Source: Gammaproteobacteria bacterium (GTDB taxonomy: Bacteria > Pseudomonadota > Gammaproteobacteria > Pseudomonadales > Halieaceae). Taken from it: 64,000 nt of DNA. The position numbers were made by a program, and so were the translations under genes. The notes beneath the pieces were generated by a model. It saw only the letters and a program-made list of their open reading frames with translations, did no database searches and was not told where the DNA came from. This document shows positions 50,887 through 59,141 of this stretch, piece after piece; positions within the stretch are counted from its first letter, which is position 1, and each line of letters begins with the position of its first letter. The DNA is taken from contig JAUIMF010000006.1 of the NCBI GenBank assembly GCA_030433415.1, positions 21,604 to 85,603 on the forward strand, given 5' to 3'.

Positions 50887-53228
50887 TGCGTCGGTTGCTT
50901 CGCAGCGCCGGTGTTCGTGCCCTGATGATCTGTCTGTTGCTGTCTTCAGTTTTTGCTCATGCCCAGTTCGGTGCCAATCGAGCGGTACAGCGAGCGATTG
51001 AGGTCAACACCCGCAATGCCCTGCAACGTGTGCAGTTGTCCATGCAGGTGAGAGAGAGCGCCGGGAAGGTCGTGATGCACAGCAACAGCCGCGACGGCCG
51101 GTACTTGCTGCTGGTTTTTGCCGACAATCGCCCGCGGGTGTGGGATCTCGAAAAAAGCCGCTACTGGGATCAGTTTGAAAGTCTCGCATCGCCGATCCTC
51201 GCCGGGGCTATCGCCGGCGACATGAGTTTTTTTACGGTGCATCGTGATGGACGCATTGCCCGCTGGGAGCACGGCGCTTCGACACCTGTCGCTATCACCA
51301 AAACGATGCTCCCTGGAGTCGTGGCTGCGGAATTGGCGCGTACCGGTGAGCTGATTGTGGTTGCCGAGGATGGAGGACTCCACGTTTTCGCCACCACGCT
51401 CGCGCCTCTCGGCCAGGCCACCGCTGATCTGACGGTATCCACTGCACCGATGGCGATGGATCCTTCCGGAGAAATTCTCGCCACCGCCACCAGCAACGAC
51501 ACGTTACAGCTCTGGAGTGCTCGCGATGGTACACCCGTTGCAAAGCTTACAGGCCTGCATGGCATGACGGCATTCACCTTTGGTGATGAGTCCCGTCGCG
51601 TATTCATTGCCACTGACGGCAAGGTTGCAGAGTGGGACGTGAGTCGGTCTTCATCAGTCGGCGAATTCCCATGCCCTTCGGCGTGTCGCATCAAGCGCTT
51701 GCTGGTGAACTCCGCAACGCAATCCCTTATAGCGGTGCTGGAGAGCGGAGAGCTGCTGCGCTGGACCGATAGGCAAGACGTGCCGACACCCTTGAGTCCC
51801 CCCGCAGATCTAGCGACCGTGACCACCGCCGCGTCGACTCCTGTGCTTATCGGCGGCACGACCGATGGGCTTGTGCAGTTTTCGCATCTTGAACGTGCTG
51901 GTGCCCTGTTGACCCTGGTGTCCACGCGCCGTGGTTGGGCCATGATCGATCCGCTGGGCCGTTTCGACGGTCAGGCGGGTCAGGATATCGGGGTGTCCTG
52001 GGCGAATGATGATTTTGATTTTCCACTGGCGAATTTTGTCGATACGCATTTTGAACCCGGATTATTCAATCAATGGTTACGGGGCGGTGATGGCTATCTG
52101 ACCGACCCGGAGGCCATCGCAGATGGGGTTCTGGCACCGCCCACCATCGCACTGGAGTTGACGGCGGTGGACGAGGGGGCGCGTCAATTCATCGACGTAA
52201 AGGTGACGGTCACTGACAATGGTGGAGGGGTCGGGCAAACGAACCTCTATCATCTGGGCCTGAAGGTGAGCGATGAAAAACTCACGGGTCGCAGTAGCGG
52301 GGTCGAGAACGGCAAGGCGGTTGCGGTTACCACCTGGCGCGTCCGCGCGCTCCCCGGCGAGAACACGTTCACGGCGAAGGTGAAAGACATCGACGGAGTC
52401 CTTGCGCCGGCAAGGGTGGACTCGGTCGGTGTCGCAGGGCGCAGCGTCGATCCGGCTCTGCATTTGCTGGCAATAGCGGTAGACGATTACGGCGATGCGC
52501 GACTCAACCTCAACTACTCCACCGCCGACGCTGCTGCGGTTGTCGCGCAGTTGGAAGCGCATGCAGGGAGGATGTTTTCGGCGGTGCACAGTACGGTGAT
52601 AAGCAATCGGGCGGCGACGCGGCAGGGTGTGTTGGCGGCGCTGCGCAAACTGCGCGATGCAAGCCCGGAGGATGTGATCGTGATCTATGCCGCCACCCAT
52701 GGCGATGTGATCGACGAAGAGTTTCACGTGCTTCTGCAGGGGTTGCGATATCCCCTGTCGGCCCGCCGAGCCAAGAAGACGGGGATTGCCTTTGATGAGT
52801 TCGCCCAGGAGTTGGAGCAGCTGGATGCCCGTCGCGTTGTGTTGCTGCTCGATACCTGCAAGTCGGGAGATGCCCTTGAAGACCTGCAGAGCGAATTCCG
52901 CGACCGCCGGGCCCTGCAGCGTTTTGGTAACCTCCTGGGTGTGCACCTGATAGCGGCGACGGCCAAGGGCCAGCTCGCCACAGAAAGCAGCGTACTTGGG
53001 CACGGAGTTTTTACGTACAGTATTGTCGAGGGGCTGCAGGGCAAGGCCGATCGTGCTCCGGCCGATGGTCTGGTAACCGCCTCTGAACTGGCGGGCTTTG
53101 CCGAGACAGGCGTGCCGGCGTTGAGTGCGCGATACGCCGCGTTTCCCCAGTGGCCTACGATTTATGCGCGAGGCTTTGATTTCAGTGTAGCGGTGCAGCC
53201 TGCAGAGAATGGGCAACATGGGCAGTAA
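50886..53228 (+). CDS. Exported beta-propeller (WD40-like) plus caspase-fold protease
   Basis: A 780-residue protein with a signal peptide (ALMICLLLSSVFAHAQ). Residues 60-360 hold WD40-like repeats (GRYLLLVFADNRPRVWDLEK; ATATSNDTLQLWSARDGTPV), then an immunoglobulin-like segment (about 415-515). The C-terminal part is a peptidase C14/metacaspase domain with the His in YAATHGD (about residue 605) and Cys in LLLDTCKSGD (about 658). It should cleave substrates in the periplasm. ATG 50886 gives TGATG coupling to the upstream gene; the end overlaps the kinase gene by 20 bp. Confidence 0.82.
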   Translation: MRRLLRSAGVRALMICLLLSSVFAHAQFGANRAVQRAIEVNTRNALQRVQLSMQVRESAGKVVMHSNSRDGRYLLLVFADNRPRVWDLEKSRYWDQFESLASPILAGAIAGDMSFFTVHRDGRIARWEHGASTPVAITKTMLPGVVAAELARTGELIVVAEDGGLHVFATTLAPLGQATADLTVSTAPMAMDPSGEILATATSNDTLQLWSARDGTPVAKLTGLHGMTAFTFGDESRRVFIATDGKVAEWDVSRSSSVGEFPCPSACRIKRLLVNSATQSLIAVLESGELLRWTDRQDVPTPLSPPADLATVTTAASTPVLIGGTTDGLVQFSHLERAGALLTLVSTRRGWAMIDPLGRFDGQAGQDIGVSWANDDFDFPLANFVDTHFEPGLFNQWLRGGDGYLTDPEAIADGVLAPPTIALELTAVDEGARQFIDVKVTVTDNGGGVGQTNLYHLGLKVSDEKLTGRSSGVENGKAVAVTTWRVRALPGENTFTAKVKDIDGVLAPARVDSVGVAGRSVDPALHLLAIAVDDYGDARLNLNYSTADAAAVVAQLEAHAGRMFSAVHSTVISNRAATRQGVLAALRKLRDASPEDVIVIYAATHGDVIDEEFHVLLQGLRYPLSARRAKKTGIAFDEFAQELEQLDARRVVLLLDTCKSGDALEDLQSEFRDRRALQRFGNLLGVHLIAATAKGQLATESSVLGHGVFTYSIVEGLQGKADRAPADGLVTASELAGFAETGVPALSARYAAFPQWPTIYARGFDFSVAVQPAENGQHGQ

Positions 53229-54876
53229 TCCCGACAACGCTACAGAAACGGTGCTTGTGGCCGAGGAGGCGCCTGTCACCGTTGAAATCCCTGGTTACGA
53301 GATCCTCCGCTCCCTGGGCAAGGGTGGTATGGGCATGGTCTACCTCGCGCGACAGGTGGGCGTGCTTGAGCGAGACGTGGCCCTGAAGACGATACTGCCC
53401 AAGCATGTCGACGACGTATTTCGCGCCTATTTTCTGCGTGAAGGGCAGCGTCAGGCCAAGCTGCACCATCCCAATATCTTGCCGATCTTCACCGCCGGCG
53501 AAGCGGGTGACCTGCTGTACCTGTCGGTTTACTACGCGAGAAATGGCAGCCTGCGCGAGCGCCTGGAAGCCGGCAGCTTGGATCAGTCGCAAACTGTCGA
53601 GATTGTCTGTGACGTGCTGTCGGCGCTGAATCACGCGCACTCTGAACTCGACGTGCCTATGGCGCACCTGGATATCAAGCCCGAGAACATTCTCTTCGAC
53701 GGTGACAACGTTTTTCTCGCCGATTTTGGCATCGCCAAAATCCTCGCCGAAGAAGGCACCGCCATGGGCGTGGTCGCCGGCGATCCGCGCTACTGGCCAC
53801 CGGAGCAGCAGATCAACAAGGCGACGACCAAAAGCGATATCTACGCCCTCGGCATCATGTTTTTCGAGATGCTTGCGGGTGAGCGTCCGCCTTCCGAGCT
53901 TCGCAGTATTGCATCGGCGCCGCAGGCAAAAGCGTTGGCTCGCAAGCTGCCCCCTGATGCACGCAAATACGGCTCACTGATCGCGAGCTGTCTCAGTCCC
54001 AATCCAGCGGCAAGGCCCGATGCGGCGATGTTGGCAAAAGCGCTTCGGCAGTTGAGCACGCCGCGGGGAATCTCACGGCGTGTGCTGGCCTGGGCTGCCG
54101 TCGTCGTGCTGTCAGTCATCGCCGTGAGTCAGCCGGTCGTGCGCGAAGAGATTCGTGACCGCTGGGTGTCGGCGTTTCCTGCGGCCACTCATCCGGTTGT
54201 CTTCACACTTTCACCATCACAGGGCAAGCTCTGGGTGGATGGTCAGGCGGAGCCCCTGCGCAGATTGTCGTTGAGCGAAGGCGAACATCGAGTGGTGGCG
54301 GTAGCGCCTGGCTACGTCGGAGAATCGACGCTACTGGACGTTGCAGACAATGCGGCGACGGTTGCTATAGATCTCGAACCCATGCCCGAACCCCGAGACG
54401 GGGAACTGTTGCGCTTCATCAACAGTTTTGACGGCACGGATAAATCCCATGCCATGTCGTGGCATGAACCCACGCTGCAAAACGTCGTGGAACTGGACCG
54501 CCTTGAGGGTACCGACACGCAGGCATTCGCTCAGAACGTGGCCTCTCTGGCGTCCCTGGCCACAGCGGGTGATGCAGTGGCAGCGACCAGCCTGTTTTAC
54601 GCTGCCTTTGAAGGGATCGATGTTTCCGGGAGACCCAAGGCACTGATGCCGGGTCTGGTCGTCGCCTCTGAGAGTGGCTATTCCCTGGCCACGCTCCTGA
54701 GAGCGCTGTTTGTTGTGCAGACCCTGCTAGAAGCCAACGAAACCTTCAGCAGTAACCCGCATGCCTTCGAAGAGGTTCAGGCGCTGCTGCGTCGCGCGGC
54801 AGAGCAGGGACTGCCCGAAACGGCGGCGCTGGTGGCGGGTGTTGCTGGTATCAGTCCTGCACAACAGGCACCGTAA
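53209..54876 (+). CDS. Transmembrane Ser/Thr protein kinase with PEGA-like domain
   Basis: A 555-residue PknB-type kinase. The kinase domain (about residues 28-275) has a glycine loop GKGGMG, Lys in DVALKTI, the catalytic loop HLDIKPEN (Leu replaces the usual Arg, so a non-RD kinase) and DFGIAK. A membrane helix follows near residues 290-311 (LAWAAVVVLSVIAVSQPVV), then a PEGA-like region (GKLWVDGQAEPLRRLSLSEG) and an all-helical C-terminus. The domain order puts the kinase in the cytoplasm and the tail in the periplasm, next to the exported caspase encoded upstream. Confidence 0.88.
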   Translation: MGNMGSNPDNATETVLVAEEAPVTVEIPGYEILRSLGKGGMGMVYLARQVGVLERDVALKTILPKHVDDVFRAYFLREGQRQAKLHHPNILPIFTAGEAGDLLYLSVYYARNGSLRERLEAGSLDQSQTVEIVCDVLSALNHAHSELDVPMAHLDIKPENILFDGDNVFLADFGIAKILAEEGTAMGVVAGDPRYWPPEQQINKATTKSDIYALGIMFFEMLAGERPPSELRSIASAPQAKALARKLPPDARKYGSLIASCLSPNPAARPDAAMLAKALRQLSTPRGISRRVLAWAAVVVLSVIAVSQPVVREEIRDRWVSAFPAATHPVVFTLSPSQGKLWVDGQAEPLRRLSLSEGEHRVVAVAPGYVGESTLLDVADNAATVAIDLEPMPEPRDGELLRFINSFDGTDKSHAMSWHEPTLQNVVELDRLEGTDTQAFAQNVASLASLATAGDAVAATSLFYAAFEGIDVSGRPKALMPGLVVASESGYSLATLLRALFVVQTLLEANETFSSNPHAFEEVQALLRRAAEQGLPETAALVAGVAGISPAQQAP

Positions 54877-55924
54877 CCGTCACCGCCAGACGTCGGTTGT
54901 TGGCGTGAGCGCGTGCCGTATTCCCTGGGTCGATGGGACGGGACTCGCCAGCTCCAGTGGCGTCGATGCGGTTTTGCAGGGCGGGTTCGGCGTCCACAAG
55001 CCGGTCGCGAATCGCCTCGGCCCGCGCCAGCGACAGGCGTTGATTGTAATCCGCATCGCCGCGCACATCGGCGTGTCCCGTCAGGGTGATGTGGCTGGCC
55101 GGGTCCTGCAGCGTTAGTACGGCAGCGAGATTGCGAACATTCTCGGCGGTCTCGGGGGTCAGCGCGGTGCTGTTGCTGGCGAAGCGGATGGGAATGTCGA
55201 TCGAAGACTCCGTCGCAGTGGGCTCCGCAGGCATGCTAATGCTCCCGGACGCAGACGGGGTTCCACCAGCGCCGCCAGCGCTTTCGTCTGTGGGGTCCCA
55301 GAAGGCATTCGAGGATACCTTACCGCCCAGCAGCTTGTTGACCGTGCCAATGCCGCGGGTCTGGCTCAGGCCCATTTCGATTTCGCTGGCACTCAATTGT
55401 TCGCGCGCCAAATCCACACGTTGCTGCAGGTCTGCAAGATCGGGGTGTGAAGGCTCCAGACGCGTTGCGACAAGCAGCCAGTTCTGCGCCTTGAGCGGGT
55501 CGCCGCTGCGAAGACCCAGGTCGGCGACGGAGCGGGCAGCCTGGGCTCCCGCTGCATCATCCTGTGCCGACCGGGCACTCGCAAACGCACGGCCATAGGC
55601 AGCGAGGGCATCGCTGGCGTGTGTTGTGGTGTCGGTGTCAGGTCTGGCGTCGAGTAGCGTGAGGTGCGCATCGCCCAGGGCTTGCCAGTACGTGGCGTGG
55701 TCGCATGCGGCGGTCGCACTCTCAAGCAGGGGGAGTGCCTTTTGGGTTTGTGCGGCGGCAAGCGCGGCGATGGCGAGTTTGTAGTCAGCTACGCTGGAAT
55801 CCGGACAGGGTTGGGCGAGCGCGACGGGAATTACGCCGATGCATGTGGCCGTTGCGAAAGCGTGCAGGGCGGCGCGAGCAAAGATGCCCGACAAATTCCG
55901 GTGAAATTGGATCGATTGACTCAT
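54851..55924 (-). CDS. OmpA-domain protein with helical repeat region
   Basis: A 357-residue exported protein: signal peptide ending VIPVALAQ, a helical, possibly TPR-like region at about residues 45-190 (SVADYKLAIAALAAAQTQKA), a Gly/Ser-rich linker, and a C-terminal OmpA domain that binds peptidoglycan (ITLTGHADVRGDADYNQRLS; ANNRRLAVTV). ATG 55924 is chosen because the signal starts there. It converges on the kinase gene with a 26-bp overlap of the 3' ends. Confidence 0.85.
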   Translation of the reverse strand: MSQSIQFHRNLSGIFARAALHAFATATCIGVIPVALAQPCPDSSVADYKLAIAALAAAQTQKALPLLESATAACDHATYWQALGDAHLTLLDARPDTDTTTHASDALAAYGRAFASARSAQDDAAGAQAARSVADLGLRSGDPLKAQNWLLVATRLEPSHPDLADLQQRVDLAREQLSASEIEMGLSQTRGIGTVNKLLGGKVSSNAFWDPTDESAGGAGGTPSASGSISMPAEPTATESSIDIPIRFASNSTALTPETAENVRNLAAVLTLQDPASHITLTGHADVRGDADYNQRLSLARAEAIRDRLVDAEPALQNRIDATGAGESRPIDPGNTARAHANNRRLAVTVTVPVVQD

Positions 55925-56164
55925 ACCCTGCGATTCGCTTTTGCGGTCCTTCTGTTGCTTACGCGCAAGAGGCGCCGAATAAGGCTCATCGTTCCCGATA
56001 AGGGTCACACACAAATCACCAAGGGACTCGGGTTGTCCCTCAAAATATCCCTTGCAAATGCCTGTGTTGCAAAAGCGGATTAGTGTCGATTTTTTTTACA
56101 AAATGAAACAAAGCATAGATCAGGCTCTTACGCAAGTGTTTGAAGAAATAAGTTTTGTGAGCTT

Positions 56165-56180
56165 TGGCACACTATCTGCA
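56165..56180 (+). promoter_or_regulatory. Sigma-54 promoter upstream of a PEP-CTERM-type gene
   Basis: TGGCACACTATCTGCA carries the full TGGCAC -24 element and CTGCA at -12, with GG and GC 12 bp apart. The start would be near 56192, and GGAGG at 56216-56220 precedes the ATG at 56232. It lies in the 307-bp gap after the OmpA gene, in which I saw no gene. Confidence 0.78.
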
Positions 56181-56231
56181 ACTACCCCCTCGCAGCAGCT
56201 TCAGATCTGGCTAATGGAGGTCAACCTGACT

Positions 56232-57008
56232 ATGAGTACTTTTACGAAAAATTTGGGAGTTGCGTTACTGTTGGCTCCCTTAGCGGCAAATGCAGCCCTC
56301 ATTACTTCCTATGACCGGGCAACGTTTCAGTTGGCCATTGCCGAGGGTCTGACAGAGCAGACCTTCGAGGGGTTTGCCGATGACACGGTGCTGGGCACCG
56401 TTGGTGGCGTGAGCTACAGCGCCTCCCTGGGTTCCGTGGTCGTAACGGATGAGTACGCTACCACCACTGCGCCAAATGGGATCGGCTCAACCTCAGATGA
56501 CGGCTTTGGCAATATCGACTATTTTCTTCCCGCCGAGACAGTGACGTTTCTGTTCGGAGGTCCAATTACCGCGTTTGCCATCGACGTGAATACCTTTGAT
56601 CTGTTTGAGGGCGGCTACACCGCAACGCTCGATATCGGTGACGTGGTGCTCAGTGGGTACGACCCCTTCCTGTTCGATGCGGGAGGCGACCCAACCGGGC
56701 AGTTCTTCGGTTTTACCTCAGACACGCCGTTTTCATCAGTGACGATAGCCAGCGTGGGCGACCCGAATCTTTTCCCATTCAGCTATTCGCTTGACACGCT
56801 GGTGTTTGGCTCCAGCGATAGCATCGATGACGTTGTTAATGGCGGCAGTAATGGTGGTGGCAACGGCGGCGGTAACGGTGGCGGCAATGGCGGCGGTAAT
56901 GGCGGGACGGGCAATGGTGGCAACGGAGGAGTTTCGGTTCCTGTTGCACCGACTATCCTGTTGCTGGGAGCAGGGCTGCTTGGTCTGCGCAGACGTCTGA
57001 ATGCTTAA
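56232..57008 (+). CDS. Exported PEP-CTERM/VPxPA-type sorted protein with Gly/Asn repeat
   Basis: A 258-residue exported protein with a signal peptide (GVALLLAPLAANA) and a beta-rich domain. It ends with the sorting-type tail VPVAPTILLLGAGLLGLRRR (short motif, membrane helix, basic cluster), as in PEP-CTERM proteins handled by exosortase. A Gly/Asn repeat (about residues 203-233) precedes the tail. It has its own sigma-54 promoter. An alternative ATG at 56214 would add six residues. Confidence 0.78.
   Translation: MSTFTKNLGVALLLAPLAANAALITSYDRATFQLAIAEGLTEQTFEGFADDTVLGTVGGVSYSASLGSVVVTDEYATTTAPNGIGSTSDDGFGNIDYFLPAETVTFLFGGPITAFAIDVNTFDLFEGGYTATLDIGDVVLSGYDPFLFDAGGDPTGQFFGFTSDTPFSSVTIASVGDPNLFPFSYSLDTLVFGSSDSIDDVVNGGSNGGGNGGGNGGGNGGGNGGTGNGGNGGVSVPVAPTILLLGAGLLGLRRRLNA
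56838..56930 (+). repeat. Gly/Asn-coding minisatellite inside the PEP-CTERM-type gene
   Basis: Repeated 12-bp units of the form GGYGGYAAYGGY encode GGGN/GGNG runs. The synonymous third bases differ between units, so protein-level selection rather than simple slippage may maintain it. It acts as a flexible linker in front of the sorting tail. Confidence 0.85.
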
Positions 57009-57019
57009 GTGCTAGAACG

Positions 57020-57054
57020 CCTGGTCATGAGGTCCGCCGGGACCTCCGGCCAGG
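57020..57054. other. Two-part hairpin after the PEP-CTERM-type gene
   Basis: GAGGTCC and GGACCTC (57029-57046) form a 7-bp stem with a 4-base loop, enclosed by CCTGG and CCAGG (57020-57024 and 57050-57054). It lies just after the stop codon and may stabilise the mRNA end. Confidence 0.5.
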
Positions 57055-57079
57055 TTATAGGTATCATTGCTTTCGCTGC

Positions 57080-57103
57080 GTGAGTGCAAGGCTCACTTTT
57101 TTT
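57080..57103 (+). terminator. Probable intrinsic terminator of the PEP-CTERM-type gene
   Basis: GTGAG and CTCAC form a short stem with a 7-base loop, followed by seven Ts. The stem is weak, so termination may be partial. Confidence 0.55.
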
Positions 57104-57206
57104 AAGCCGAAGCGGTGAATCGACATGAGCCCTTTTCTCGGTCATTGACGCGTAAACGTGTGAACGACCGTTGAGACTCTGGATCGGGATACCCCTTGGA
57201 GGGCTC

Positions 57207-58034
57207 ATGCACAAACACGTCGCTGGATTCCTCAAAACTTCGCTGATTGCATCGCTCGCAATTGGCCTGGGTGCCTGCAAAATCCTCATTTCTGTACCTG
57301 AGAATATCCCCGGGGCGGTCATAACGCATAGCGCCAATTATTTTTGCCTGAGGGATGACAGCGGAGAAATCGACGAGGACTCCATCTGCGAAGCCGATGT
57401 CGTAGATATTCATTTCGATGAGACGTTTGTGCCCGTGGCGGCGGTCGGGTATGTCTTTTCGGGATGGAAAAAGGGTAACCGATTTCTCTGTGGCGGCAGT
57501 CGGCGTCCCTGCGCACTGAGCACAGCGGGCTTTGAGGGGAACGACGTATTGCTGGCATTCCTGAGCGATGATCAGCAGGAGTTCTACCTCGAACCGGTAT
57601 TTACACCGGGTGACGAAGCGTTGACGGGGGACTATGCCGGTACCTGGACCAATGTCACCTTTGATACCACCGGTGCCATTAGCCTTAGCATCGTAGACAA
57701 TGGCGACGACACACTCGATATCATCCTGGACCTGGATGGCAATGTGTTCGGCCAGGGCGACCCGGAGCCGGTCACGATCGTAGCCCAGCAACTGCCGAGC
57801 GGACGAATTACGGCTTCAGGCGAGATTGAGATAGCGGGTACGCCGACCGGATACAGCTTTGAGTTGGATGAGGATCGGGTGCTTGAGTTCAGTATCCCCA
57901 ACATGCCTATTTCGGGGTTCCGCACCTTCGAGGCACTCGGCACCATCAACGGCGGCACCGGGTACATTGAGTATCGCATCACCTTTATCGCTTCTGCACC
58001 AGCGCTGGGCACCGCAGCTGTGTACAAGATTTGA
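57207..58034 (+). CDS. Hypothetical lipoprotein
   Basis: A 275-residue protein with a lipoprotein signal (SLIASLAIGLGAC). The mature part has two pairs of Cys (YFCLRDD, SICEAD, FLCGGSRRPCAL) and a beta-rich half (GDYAGTWTNVTFDTTGAISL). ATG 57207 has GGAGGG 3-8 bases upstream. No family is recognised. It sits between two C-terminally sorted proteins and may be part of the same surface programme, but no sigma-54 promoter was found before it. Confidence 0.72.
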   Translation: MHKHVAGFLKTSLIASLAIGLGACKILISVPENIPGAVITHSANYFCLRDDSGEIDEDSICEADVVDIHFDETFVPVAAVGYVFSGWKKGNRFLCGGSRRPCALSTAGFEGNDVLLAFLSDDQQEFYLEPVFTPGDEALTGDYAGTWTNVTFDTTGAISLSIVDNGDDTLDIILDLDGNVFGQGDPEPVTIVAQQLPSGRITASGEIEIAGTPTGYSFELDEDRVLEFSIPNMPISGFRTFEALGTINGGTGYIEYRITFIASAPALGTAAVYKI

Positions 58035-58069
58035 TCGCCATCGCCTATCCCGCTTACCTCTGAGTACGC

Positions 58070-58098
58070 AAAAAAAACGCCGTCAATTGACGGCGTTT
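58070..58098 (-). terminator. Palindromic terminator, possibly bidirectional
   Basis: A perfect 24-base palindrome at 58075-58098 (centre AATT) lies between two converging genes. Read on the minus strand it is followed by a run of Ts (58070-58077), giving a good intrinsic terminator for the leftward gene. On the plus strand it is followed by only three Ts. Confidence 0.85.
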
Positions 58099-58133
58099 CT
58101 GAATGCGGTCGGGCGTCGTCGACCAATAGACAG

Positions 58134-58832
58134 TCAGCGAGCGGCCCTGATACCACGTGCGCCGGCCAGCAAGCCAAGACCCAGTCCCATGAGCACCAGC
58201 GGCGCAGGTACGGGTACGGGTGCACCGTCACTCACGGTCACGTCCAGACGTACAGAGTAAACACCGATCGGATCGAGACCCACGTCGTCTTCAATGAAGA
58301 ATTCCCACACACCCAGGGCACTCTCGCCAGCGAAATCGCCGAGGGAGCCCTCGGGTGCGAACACGCCGCTGGCGGGTGCGGAGCCCAATGCGGCGCCAGC
58401 GTCATCAAAGGTGGTTACGATCCGGTCGAAATTACTTCCGCCGGACGCAAAGGTTTCGAAGTTTCCAGTTTCGTAATCTTCGTTATCACCATTGTTTTCG
58501 ATCAGCGATACGTTGGTACCACCTGGACTACGCAGCGCAAAACCGATCTCGTTTGCAAATGGGTTGCCCGGTCCACCGGTACAGCCGCCGGTGCCCACGC
58601 CAGAGCCACATTTCGAGTAATCTACGGTGACCGTAACCGACGACACCGTTGTGCTGCCTCCGCCGAAATCGGCGAGTAAAAAGTCGAACAACTTAATAGT
58701 GAAGCTGTTGTCGTTGGACACAAACACCGAATCAGTCTTTGTGATCACCATCGCGTTGACCGGGCTTACGGCCACCGCGAGCAGGCCCATGAGCACCGCA
58801 GAGCGGATTTTCCGGATCGTAGGGAATTGCAT
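58134..58832 (-). CDS. Exported P-domain protein with VPxPA/PEP-CTERM-type tail
   Basis: A 232-residue exported protein with a signal peptide ending SPVNA, a proprotein-convertase P-domain-like region (GGNFETF-type, here NEIGFALRSPGGTNVSLIEN; ESALGVWEFFIEDDVG) and the sorting tail VPVPAPLVLMGLGLGLLAG followed by basic residues. It should be cut by an exosortase-like enzyme at the tail. It has its own sigma-54 promoter on the minus strand. Confidence 0.8.
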   Translation of the reverse strand: MQFPTIRKIRSAVLMGLLAVAVSPVNAMVITKTDSVFVSNDNSFTIKLFDFLLADFGGGSTTVSSVTVTVDYSKCGSGVGTGGCTGGPGNPFANEIGFALRSPGGTNVSLIENNGDNEDYETGNFETFASGGSNFDRIVTTFDDAGAALGSAPASGVFAPEGSLGDFAGESALGVWEFFIEDDVGLDPIGVYSVRLDVTVSDGAPVPVPAPLVLMGLGLGLLAGARGIRAAR

Positions 58833-58877
58833 TGCGCGTACCTCTCAACAATTCAAAGGAGTGTCAGCAACTTCTTA

Positions 58878-58893
58878 TGCAAATTCCCGGCCA
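58878..58893 (-). promoter_or_regulatory. Sigma-54 promoter for the P-domain PEP-CTERM-type gene
   Basis: On the minus strand TGGCCGGGAATTTGCA shows TGGC, GG to GC spacing of 12 bp and a perfect TTGCA -12 element. It starts transcription about 35 bases before the ATG at 58832. The remaining gap 58894-59043 holds A-rich sequence but no gene. Confidence 0.7.
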
Positions 58894-59043
58894 TCGATTC
58901 AACCTATTGTTATTTAATGGTTTTTAGTCGCCAGGCACCGGTGGGTGTAAAGAATTTTGACAGGTGGGCAGCGCCTTTCAAGCAACAACAAAAAAAGGGA
59001 CACCCACGTTTTTTGGTGGAGTCGGCGGGAGTTGCGTCTTCGC

Positions 59044-59106
59044 CGGGCCTGCGGCCCGTCTGGACAGACCTCGCTGCGCTCGGCCACCCGCGCCCTCCGG
59101 GCGCGG
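59044..59106. repeat. Cluster of three GC-rich hairpins (REP-like) beside the insertion element
   Basis: CGGGCC/GGCCCG (59044-59058), GTCTG/CAGAC (59058-59069) and CCGCGCCC/GGGCGCGG (59088-59106) are perfect short stems in a row. The flank at 58990-59022 reads AAAAAAAGGGACACCCACG and then TTTTTTGGTGGAG. The arrangement resembles REP-type mobile intergenic elements or an IS end remnant. Confidence 0.55.
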
Positions 59107-59141
59107 CTTCAACCTTCTGCCCGTTCCCCCAAATATAAAAA

